Source of the DNA: UBA1161 sp049520395
GTDB taxonomy: Bacteria; Planctomycetota; Phycisphaerae; Tepidisphaerales; Tepidisphaeraceae
Reading direction: 5' to 3'
DNA length: 8,098 nt
Assembly (NCBI GenBank): GCA_049520395.1
Contig: JBEKPV010000153.1
Location: 1 to 8,098 of the forward strand
The position numbers were made by a program, and so were the translations under genes. This document shows positions 1-6,029 of this stretch, in pieces; position 1 is the first letter of the stretch, and every line of letters begins with the position of its first letter. The notes under the pieces are model-generated. The model saw only the letters and a list, made by a program, of their open reading frames with translations. It was not told where the DNA came from and did not search any database.

Positions 1-2882
1 TGATCATCCGCCCGGCCTTCACCCTCGGCGGCACCGGCGGCGGAATCGCCTACAACGTCGAGGAATTTGAAACCATCGTCCAGCGCGGACTCGACGCCTC
101 CCCCGTCACCGAAGTCCTCATCGAGCAATCCGTCATCGGCTGGAAAGAATTTGAAATGGAAGTGATGCGCGACAAAAACGACAACGTCGTCATCATCTGC
201 TCCATCGAAAACGTCGACCCCATGGGTGTCCACACCGGCGATTCCATCACCGTCGCCCCCATCCAAACCCTGACCGACAAAGAGTATCAGCGCATGCGCG
301 ACGCCAGCATCGCCGTCATCCGCGCCGTCGGCGTGGAAACCGGCGGGAGCAATATTCAATTCGCCATCAACCCCGAAAACGGCGACATGATCGTCGTGGA
401 GATGAATCCGCGCGTCAGCCGCTCGTCGGCTCTGGCCTCCAAGGCGACGGGCTACCCGATCGCGAAATTGGCCGCGAAATTGGCCGTCGGATATACGCTG
501 GACGAACTGCCGAATTACATCACCAGCAAGAAAGCCGCCGGCGGCGGATGGGATTTTTACACCTCCGCCTGCTTTGAACCGACCATCGACTACTGCGTGA
601 TCAAGATTCCGCGCTGGACGTTTGAGAAATTCCCCGATGCCGACGAGACCCTCACGACCCAGATGAAAAGCGTCGGTGAAGCCATGGCGATCGGCCGCAC
701 CTTCAAGGAAGCGCTGCAAAAGGGAATCCGCTCGATGGAGGTGAAGCGATTCGGATTCGGACTCGACGCCAACGATAAATGGCTGGCCGCGCAGCAGGGG
801 AAAGGATCCGAATGGCCTATTCCCGAGGAAACGGTCCGGCGCAAACTGATCGTCCCCAGCCAGGGACGGCTTTATTACATTCGCTACGCGATGAAAATGG
901 GCTGGTCCGTCGATCAGATTTACGAACTGACGAAAATCGATAAATGGTTTTTGGCGGAGATGAAGCAACTGGTGGATTTTGAAGATCGCCTCGTCCTTGC
1001 GCGCGACGAGAAAAAGCCGAGCACCGGTTATTTTGATCTGCTGCAGCAGGCGAAACAGTGGGGCTACAGCGATGTTCAACTGGCGCATATTTTCGGCATG
1101 AAACCCTCGGAAATGCTCGATTCTCGGCACAATGCGCTCGCATTGGGACAACCCACCTACAAGCTCGTCGATACTTGCGCCGCCGAGTTTGAGGCTTCGA
1201 CGCCCTATTATTATTCAACCTACGAAACGCCCTTCACGGTCAACGGCAAAACGGTCGTCGAAGACGAAATCCGCCTGACCCAAAAGCCCAAAGTCATCAT
1301 CATCGGCGGCGGCCCCAACCGCATCGGGCAGGGGATCGAATTCGACTATTGCTGCGTCCACGCCGCCTTCGCGATGCGCGAAATGGGCTTGGAATCGGTC
1401 ATGATCAATTCCAATCCGGAGACGGTCAGCACCGATTACGACACCAGCGATCTGCTATTTTTCGAGCCCCTGACGCATGAGGACGTCCTCAATGTTTGCC
1501 AGCGGTTAAATGGAGGAAATCGCAATCTGGTGAAAGGCGTGATCGTGCAGTTCGGCGGCCAGACGCCGCTGAATCTGGCGCGCGGGTTGAAGGAGGCGGG
1601 CGTGCCCATCTTGGGGACCACGATTGAATCCCTCGACGCCGCCGGCGATCGCGAGCAATTCCGGGCCCTGATTCAGAAACTGAAAATGAAACAGCCGGAA
1701 AATGGGATTGCGCGCTCGGTCGAAGAGGCGCGCGTGATTGCGAAACGAATCGGCTATCCGGTTCTGGTACGCCCCAGCTTTGTCCTCGGCGGCCGGGCGA
1801 TGGAAATCGTTTCCGATGAGGATCAACTGAATTATTACATGGCCAACGCCGTCGAGGCCTCCACCATCGCCAACGCGCCGATCCTGGTCGATAAATTTCT
1901 GGACGCCGCAACGGAAGTCGATGTGGACTGCGTCGCGGATTTTGATCCCGTCGGAAAAAGCGAAAGCGGACAGGCGATTATCATCGGAGTCATGGAGCAC
2001 ATCGAGGAAGCCGGCATCCACAGCGGCGATTCGGCTTGTTCTCTGCCGCCGTATTCCCTCTCCAAGGAAATTGTCGCCGAACTCAAGTCCCAGACGCGCG
2101 AGTTGGCCAAGGCCCTGCGCGTGCGCGGGCTGATGAATGTGCAATATGCGATTAAGAACAATGAAATTTACGTGATCGAAGTGAATCCGCGGGCGAGCCG
2201 GACGGTCCCCTTTGTTTCCAAAGCCACCGGCGTGCCGTGGGCGAAAATTGCGGCCAAAGTGATGGCGGGGAAATCGTTGCAGGAATTGGCCGTCCGTGAA
2301 CTCCCGCCGCCGAAGCATACTTCCGTGAAGGAAGTCGTCTTTCCCTTCAGCAAATTCCCAGGCGTGGACATCATCCTCGGCCCGGAGATGCGCTCGACCG
2401 GCGAGGTGATGGGGATCGACGCGGATTTCCCTCACGCATTCGCCAAGAGCCAGATCGCGGCGGGGACGGCGCTGCCCACGGAGGGGAATGTCTTTATCTC
2501 CGTGCGGAACGAGGATAAGGAGGCGATCGTCCCGGCGGCGCGGGCCTTGCAGGAATCGGGGTTTCAGATCCTGTGCACGCCGGGGACGCTCCAGATTTTG
2601 GCGCAAAACGACGTGCCGGCGGTGCGCGTGGCGAAGATGGGGCAGGGCCGGCCGAACATCAAAGACTACATCAAAAACGGCCAGGTGCAGCTCATCATCA
2701 ACACCCCCACGAAAAAAGGACCGACCACCGACGAGGGAAAGATTCGCGCGATGGCGGTGATGCACAAGGTTCCCATCGTGACGACGGTGACCGGCGCCAA
2801 CGCCGCCGCCCGCGCGATCAAGGCGATGCAGTCCGGCGGGTGGTCGGTGAAGCCGTTGCAGGATTATTTTGAAAAATCGTGA
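1..2882 (+). CDS. carB: Carbamoyl-phosphate synthase large subunit (5' end missing)
   Basis: This enzyme makes carbamoyl phosphate from ammonia (delivered by the CarA glutaminase subunit), bicarbonate and two ATP, feeding pyrimidine and arginine synthesis in the cytosol. The reading frame is open from base 3, giving 959 visible residues. The first visible arginine (RPAF) aligns with E. coli R169, so about 166 N-terminal residues lie upstream. First ATP-grasp half: glycine loop at residues 9-14, E49, H77 (MGVHTGDS), Q119, and E133/N135 in EMNPRVSRS, matching E. coli E215, H243, Q285, E299 and N301. Second half: R590 in RPSFVLGGRAMEIV and E726/N728 in EVNPRASRT, matching R715, E841 and N843. 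The C-terminal MGS-like allosteric domain (about 829-959) keeps the CTPGT and IINTPT motifs that bind IMP/UMP in E. coli. Several short insertions make it about 50 residues longer than the E. coli protein. No catalytic residue I checked is missing. The stop overlaps the next gene. Confidence 0.97.
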   Translation, partial: IIRPAFTLGGTGGGIAYNVEEFETIVQRGLDASPVTEVLIEQSVIGWKEFEMEVMRDKNDNVVIICSIENVDPMGVHTGDSITVAPIQTLTDKEYQRMRDASIAVIRAVGVETGGSNIQFAINPENGDMIVVEMNPRVSRSSALASKATGYPIAKLAAKLAVGYTLDELPNYITSKKAAGGGWDFYTSACFEPTIDYCVIKIPRWTFEKFPDADETLTTQMKSVGEAMAIGRTFKEALQKGIRSMEVKRFGFGLDANDKWLAAQQGKGSEWPIPEETVRRKLIVPSQGRLYYIRYAMKMGWSVDQIYELTKIDKWFLAEMKQLVDFEDRLVLARDEKKPSTGYFDLLQQAKQWGYSDVQLAHIFGMKPSEMLDSRHNALALGQPTYKLVDTCAAEFEASTPYYYSTYETPFTVNGKTVVEDEIRLTQKPKVIIIGGGPNRIGQGIEFDYCCVHAAFAMREMGLESVMINSNPETVSTDYDTSDLLFFEPLTHEDVLNVCQRLNGGNRNLVKGVIVQFGGQTPLNLARGLKEAGVPILGTTIESLDAAGDREQFRALIQKLKMKQPENGIARSVEEARVIAKRIGYPVLVRPSFVLGGRAMEIVSDEDQLNYYMANAVEASTIANAPILVDKFLDAATEVDVDCVADFDPVGKSESGQAIIIGVMEHIEEAGIHSGDSACSLPPYSLSKEIVAELKSQTRELAKALRVRGLMNVQYAIKNNEIYVIEVNPRASRTVPFVSKATGVPWAKIAAKVMAGKSLQELAVRELPPPKHTSVKEVVFPFSKFPGVDIILGPEMRSTGEVMGIDADFPHAFAKSQIAAGTALPTEGNVFISVRNEDKEAIVPAARALQESGFQILCTPGTLQILAQNDVPAVRVAKMGQGRPNIKDYIKNGQVQLIINTPTKKGPTTDEGKIRAMAVMHKVPIVTTVTGANAAARAIKAMQSGGWSVKPLQDYFEKS

Positions 2883-3601
2883 CGATGGACGATAAACCCA
2901 AATCCACGGTGGATGAAATTCGCCAGCGTTTTGACAAGGACGTGGAGCGTTTCAGCGTTCTTCAAACCGGACAGTCGGCGACCATGGACGCGCCGCTCGG
3001 TTTGGAATTGATCTGCACCGCCGCCGCCGCGGCGACGCCGGGGGCGAAACATCTGCTCGATGTCGGCTGCGGCGCGGGGAATTATTCCCTGAAAATGCTC
3101 CAAAAAGTCCCCAATTTGGACGTGACCCTCGTCGATCTGAGCCGCCCGATGCTCGACCGCGCCCAGCAGCGCGTCTGCGCTGCCACCAGCGGGAAAATCG
3201 TCACCATTCAGGGCGATATCCGCGAAATCGCGATGGCGGACGCAAGTTTCGATCTGATCGTCGCCGGCGCCGTCCTGCATCACCTGCGCGATGACGCCCA
3301 GTGGCGCTCGGTCTTCGAGAAAATCCACCGAAGTCTCACCCCCGGCGGATCGTTCTGGATCTGGGACATGGTCGAGCACGATCACCCCGCCACCCACGCC
3401 ATCATGATGCAACGCTACGGCGACTATCTGACGAATCTAAAAAACGCCGCTTATCGCGATGAAGTCTTCGCCTATATCGAAAAAGAAGATTCGCCGCGGA
3501 GCCTGATCTTCCAGATCGATCTCCTGCGGCAGGTCGGATTCCGCACCGTGGAGATTCTCCACAAAACCGCCGTTTTCGTCGCGTTCGGCGCGATCAAGTA
3601 A
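2879..3601 (+). CDS. Class I SAM-dependent methyltransferase, CmoA-like layout
   Basis: A 240-residue cytosolic protein with the Rossmann-type methyltransferase fold. Visible motifs: SAM-binding motif I LDVGCGAGNYSL (60-71), an acidic strand-2 end at D86 (VTLVDLS), GDIREI (112-117), motif IV-like DLIVAGAVLHHL (125-136) and LTPGG (153-157). The N-terminal RFDKDVERF stretch, the GDIREIA motif and the C-terminal arrangement (R193, then LLRQVGF and a final hydrophobic strand FVAFGAIK) resemble the tRNA-modification enzyme CmoA, but motif I is GCGAGN rather than CmoA's GCSLGA. The substrate is therefore unknown: tRNA, a small molecule or a quinone are all possible. The GTG start at 2879 overlaps the carB stop (GTGA). 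An ATG two codons later, at 2885, is an equally plausible start. Neither has a clear Shine-Dalgarno at proper spacing, which suggests translation coupled to carB. It converges with a glycosyltransferase gene 3 bases downstream. Confidence 0.85.
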   Translation: MTMDDKPKSTVDEIRQRFDKDVERFSVLQTGQSATMDAPLGLELICTAAAAATPGAKHLLDVGCGAGNYSLKMLQKVPNLDVTLVDLSRPMLDRAQQRVCAATSGKIVTIQGDIREIAMADASFDLIVAGAVLHHLRDDAQWRSVFEKIHRSLTPGGSFWIWDMVEHDHPATHAIMMQRYGDYLTNLKNAAYRDEVFAYIEKEDSPRSLIFQIDLLRQVGFRTVEILHKTAVFVAFGAIK

Positions 3602-3604
3602 ATT

Positions 3605-4660
3605 TCACCAGACGATCAATCGGCGGGCGATTTGCCAGTAGATATTCAGCAGCGGATTACCGACGCGCCGAAGCGTGCGGCTTTTAATCTCCGAAAAGTC
3701 GATCTCCCCAACAAAATTCCTGGTGAATTGCCGATCCGAAATTTTCCGCCGCTGTTGCGACTCCCGGCGGCGCTCACGCAAGTGCGCGAGATTTCTGGAG
3801 CACCAGAAATATCGCCAGGATCGGATTTTTTGCCCCAGCACCCCGTTGCGCCACGCGAAAAATAGCTGCCCCAATTCCATGAGGATCAGCATCGGCGACA
3901 AAACGATCATCGTCGGCAATTTGTAATACGTCGCCAGCAGAATCCAGCGGTTTCGCTCCAGAAAGTAGTAATATTCATAATTCCGCTGGAAGGCGTATTT
4001 GTGCCAAACGACGGCGGCGGGCACGTACTCGATCAAAAATCCCATCTGCCGGAGTTTCCAGCCCAAATCGGCATCTTCCAGATAAAGAAAAAAAAGATCG
4101 TCAAAGAGCCCCGCCTCTTTCACGGCCGCTGCGCGCAGAAGCACCGCCGCTCCCGACGGAAAATCGATTGGACGCACCTCGTCCAGCGAGCCATCGTCGA
4201 TTTTGTCGTACGCGCTGACGATGCCGAAACCGAGATAATGCGACTCATTGCCCGCGGTATTGAAGCGATCGGTTTTGGGCCAAAGCAGAATTTTCGGCTG
4301 CGCCGCCGCCGTCCGCGGGTGAGTTTCCAGATGCCCCGCCAGTTTCGCAAGCCAGCCGCTTTGAACGAGCGTGTCGTGATTGAGAATCGCCAGGTAGTCC
4401 AGGTTGGGATATTTATTCCGCGCAAATTTCCATCCGAAATTGTTGGCGGCGGCGTAGCCGACGTTGCTCGGAAGGACCAGCAGGTCCGCCTGCGGGAAAT
4501 CGCGCCGGACGATTTCGGCGCTGCCGTCCGTGCTGGCGCTGTCGATCACGATCACGTGTACGTTCAATCCGGCATCGCTGGAATTGAAAACCGAGGCGAG
4601 GCAATCGCCCAGAAATTCGCGGCCGTTGAAGCAGACGATAAGGACGGCGGCCTCTGACAT
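3605..4660 (-). CDS. Family 2 glycosyltransferase, rhamnosyltransferase (WbbL)-like
   Basis: A 351-residue GT-A fold transferase, last gene of a three-gene minus-strand unit. Motifs: VLIVCFNG at 6-13, DSASTDGS (40-47) for nucleotide binding, NVGYAAANNFG (66-76) typical of the rhamnosyl/galactofuranosyl branch of GT2, LNHDT (93-97) in the place of the metal-binding DXD, and FLYLEDADLGWKL (191-203) with the ED pair that supplies the catalytic base region. A hydrophobic stretch (about 236-270) probably anchors it to the inner membrane, and it is followed by a strongly basic tail (about 295-310, RERRRESQQRRK). It would add a sugar, perhaps deoxyhexose, to a lipid-linked glycan on the cytoplasmic face; donor and acceptor cannot be read from sequence. 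The ATG at 4660 lies 7 bases after the stop of the DUF2304 gene, with a weak purine-rich AAAGAGA just upstream, so it is co-transcribed and probably coupled. Family assignment is firm, specificity is inferred. Confidence 0.9.
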   Translation of the reverse strand: MSEAAVLIVCFNGREFLGDCLASVFNSSDAGLNVHVIVIDSASTDGSAEIVRRDFPQADLLVLPSNVGYAAANNFGWKFARNKYPNLDYLAILNHDTLVQSGWLAKLAGHLETHPRTAAAQPKILLWPKTDRFNTAGNESHYLGFGIVSAYDKIDDGSLDEVRPIDFPSGAAVLLRAAAVKEAGLFDDLFFLYLEDADLGWKLRQMGFLIEYVPAAVVWHKYAFQRNYEYYYFLERNRWILLATYYKLPTMIVLSPMLILMELGQLFFAWRNGVLGQKIRSWRYFWCSRNLAHLRERRRESQQRRKISDRQFTRNFVGEIDFSEIKSRTLRRVGNPLLNIYWQIARRLIVW

Positions 4661-4667
4661 GTTCTCT

Positions 4668-5048
4668 TTATGGAGTCTGCGGCGGAACGCGAGGCGGGTT
4701 TTCCGCGGGCAGCCGGTCGCTCATGCCGTGCTTTTCCATCAGAATCCCCACGATCTGCGCCAGCGTGGCGATCTTCCGGTCCTGAAGCGAGACGATGGTA
4801 AGCAATTCAAACACCATCAGGATCAAAAACGCCGCCACGCAAAGCAGCGAGACGGTGTGATATTCGATCTGCAGTTTTTCCGCGACCCACCCCATTCCCG
4901 ACGGCCAAACCGCCAGCACCAGGAACGGAACTCCCGTGAAAAGAAAGAGCAAAACATGCCGTTCCTTGATCTTGTAAGTTCGCAATCGGCGGATCGCCAG
5001 CGCCAGCACGCCCAGGCCGAAAATCAGGAGGATGACACGGGCGAACAT
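4668..5048 (-). CDS. DUF2304 small membrane protein
   Basis: A 126-residue protein with three predicted membrane segments (about 4-20, 31-48 and 66-87), an RRLRTYKIKERHVLLFLF stretch between helices 1 and 2, the ALF/VW-P pattern before an amphipathic section, and a soluble C-terminal helix with LQDRKIATLAQIVGILMEKH, ending in a Pro-rich tail. This layout matches the DUF2304 family, whose members usually sit beside DPM1-like family 2 glycosyltransferases in polysaccharide loci, as here. Their biochemical role is not established. A membrane partner or scaffold for the neighbouring transferase is an inference from that recurring pairing. The start ATG at 5048 is 13 bases after the stop of the upstream glycosyltransferase, and no strong Shine-Dalgarno is seen. 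Its stop is 7 bases before the next glycosyltransferase. Confidence 0.85.
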   Translation of the reverse strand: MFARVILLIFGLGVLALAIRRLRTYKIKERHVLLFLFTGVPFLVLAVWPSGMGWVAEKLQIEYHTVSLLCVAAFLILMVFELLTIVSLQDRKIATLAQIVGILMEKHGMSDRLPAENPPRVPPQTP

Positions 5049-5061
5049 AAGGCGGCTCGAT

Positions 5062-5892
5062 TCAGGTGACGTCGATTTTCCCGCGCGGCCAGGGCTGGCG
5101 GACCGTGTCCATCAGCAGGCACACCCCAACCTTCAAAACATAAAAAATCCCGCTGGCGAGGCTGATACTGCTCTTCCCATACATCCGCCGCCGCATCCGC
5201 GCAGGGATTTCCACCACCTTGAAGCGCGATCGATGCAGCAGCAGCACCACCTCCGGCTCCGGATAATCCTCCGGATACCAGTGCGCATAAGCCCGGATCA
5301 CGCGTTTATTCACGGCTCGGAATCCGCTCGTGCAATCCGTGATTTTGAGCCCGCTGAGCATGCGAATCCAAAAACTCAGCAGGCGTATCCCCGTCAGGCG
5401 CACCGGAGACGTGGCGAAATTGCGCGGCGAAAGAAACCGCGACCCAACCACGATATCCGCATCCGACGTCTGCAACGCCTCGATCAATTTCCGCACTCCG
5501 CTGGGACGGTGCTGACCGTCCCCGTCCACTTGCACGGCTATGTCGTAATGGTGCAGCGCCGCATAGCGATATCCCGTTTGCATGGCTCCGCCGATCCCAA
5601 GATTAAACGGCAGGCTGACCAGCCGAGTGGTGGGGGGGAGGCAGCGAACCGTGTCATCCGTGGATCCGTCGTCTATCACCAGAACGTCGCATTCGGGCAG
5701 TAGCCGGTGCAGTTGCCGCACCAATCGCCCGACGGATTTACTCTCGTTAAATGCCGGGACGATGATCAGGCATTTCGGCGAAGGGGTTGGAGCATCCGGC
5801 GAGGGCGCCGCTGCTGGAACCGGCGCGGCAATCTCGAGCAGCGTCGGCCCAGATTTTCGCTGAACTTCAAGCGGGCGAATCAGGCTCGTCAT
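5062..5892 (-). CDS. Family 2 glycosyltransferase, DPM1-like (polyprenyl-phosphate sugar type)
   Basis: A 276-residue GT-A transferase, first gene of the minus-strand unit. Motifs: IVPAFNES (44-51), DDGSTDD (74-80), NLGIGGAMQTGY (97-108), QVDGDGQH (121-128) with the DXD metal/UDP site at D123/D125, VVGSRF (148-153), TDCTSGFRA (185-193) and YPEPE (210-214), followed by RRRMYGKSS. This is the dolichyl-/polyprenyl-phosphate mannosyl- or glucosyltransferase branch of GT2. The usual role is transfer of a sugar from a nucleotide donor to undecaprenyl phosphate or to a lipid-linked glycan. A mild hydrophobic stretch (about 243-262) near the C-terminus may associate with membrane; there is no clear multi-helix domain. 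The ATG at 5892 is chosen because the frame further upstream (to 6027) reads low-quality, Arg/Gly-rich sequence across the divergent regulatory region. Even so, residues 20-40 form a Pro/Ala-rich extension ahead of the fold. Specificity is unknown. Confidence 0.9.
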   Translation of the reverse strand: MTSLIRPLEVQRKSGPTLLEIAAPVPAAAPSPDAPTPSPKCLIIVPAFNESKSVGRLVRQLHRLLPECDVLVIDDGSTDDTVRCLPPTTRLVSLPFNLGIGGAMQTGYRYAALHHYDIAVQVDGDGQHRPSGVRKLIEALQTSDADIVVGSRFLSPRNFATSPVRLTGIRLLSFWIRMLSGLKITDCTSGFRAVNKRVIRAYAHWYPEDYPEPEVVLLLHRSRFKVVEIPARMRRRMYGKSSISLASGIFYVLKVGVCLLMDTVRQPWPRGKIDVT

Positions 5893-5966
5893 CGCGCCCG
5901 ACCATGTTACCCCAAGGCCCTCACCGAGGCGAGCGCTTTCGGCCTCTTCCCGCCGCCGGCCTCCGG

Positions 5967-5994
5967 TTGCATTGCCCCGGGGGGCGGCTATAAA
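5967..5994 (+). promoter_or_regulatory. Candidate sigma-70-type promoter for the exporter genes
   Basis: TTGCAT (5967-5972) and TATAAA (5989-5994) are separated by 16 bases. The -10 matches the consensus in 5 of 6 positions; the -35 in only 3 of 6. The implied start near 6001 gives a leader of about 30 bases before the ATG at 6030. The TATAAA stands out in a strongly GC-rich context. The organism's own promoter consensus is unknown, so this is a proposal from position and base content. Confidence 0.4.
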
Positions 5995-6001
5995 AAGCCC
6001 C
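5981..6001. repeat. Short inverted repeat around the AT-rich island
   Basis: GGGGC at 5981-5985 and GCCCC at 5997-6001 are inverted copies around the candidate -10. A tighter alternative pairs GGCT (5986-5989) with AGCC (5996-5999). It could be an operator half-site pair or a small hairpin in the DNA or early transcript. It could also be chance in GC-rich sequence. There is no T-run on the plus strand, so it is not a plus-strand terminator. Confidence 0.3.
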
Positions 6002-6005
6002 AGCG

Positions 6006-6025
6006 AAATGAGGCCAAAATGAGGC
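6006..6025 (+). repeat. AAATGAGGC direct repeat, 11-base period
   Basis: AAATGAGGC occurs at 6006-6014 and again at 6017-6025, one DNA helical turn apart. The second copy contains the GAGG that serves as ribosome binding site for the exporter permease. The first copy carries an ATG (6008) that would open a four-codon reading frame (Met-Arg-Pro-Lys-stop) ending at 6022. Confidence 0.6.
6020..6024 (+). promoter_or_regulatory. Ribosome binding site of the wzm-like gene
   Basis: TGAGG lies 5 bases before the ATG at 6030. This is the best Shine-Dalgarno in the window and supports 6030 as the start over the in-frame ATG at 6036. Confidence 0.65.
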
Positions 6026-6029
6026 ATTT

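Larger units (their letters stand above)
5893..6029. other. Divergent intergenic region
   Basis: A 137-base gap between the minus-strand glycosyltransferase unit and the plus-strand ABC exporter genes, the only sizeable non-coding stretch in the window. It holds a candidate plus-strand promoter, a small AT-rich island in otherwise very GC-rich sequence, a short inverted repeat around that island and a 9-base direct repeat before the exporter start. Both divergent units are likely to be started from here. Confidence 0.75.

Noticed and set aside
1506..2765. A 419-codon open frame antisense to carB
   Set aside because: It is the mirror of a GC-rich, highly conserved carB segment, is extremely rich in His/Arg/Asp, shows no domain, and has no start signal. 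It is a frame shadow.
2864..3412. A 182-codon antisense frame over the methyltransferase
   Set aside because: The sense frame has all the methyltransferase motifs. The antisense protein has no recognisable pattern.
2879..3601. The methyltransferase as the glycan-capping enzyme for the Wzt-like exporter
   Set aside because: It is coupled to carB, lies on the other side of a convergent junction, and looks CmoA-like rather than like WbdD or a sugar O-methyltransferase.
4001..4657. A 218-codon plus-strand frame inside the rhamnosyltransferase-like gene
   Set aside because: It overlaps the conserved GT2 motifs on the minus strand and has no family features of its own.
5032..5703. A 223-codon plus-strand frame over the DPM1-like gene
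   Set aside because: It is His/Arg/Pro-rich shadow sequence lying opposite DXD and DDGSTDD motifs that clearly belong to the minus strand.
5981..6001. Rho-independent terminator in the intergenic region
   Set aside because: The stem is short and no T-run follows on the plus strand. Both adjacent genes start here rather than end.
5893..6027. Extension of the DPM1-like gene to an ATG at 6027
   Set aside because: It would add 45 Arg/Gly-rich residues through the likely promoter region and up to 3 bases from the divergent exporter start. The ATG at 5892 is simpler.
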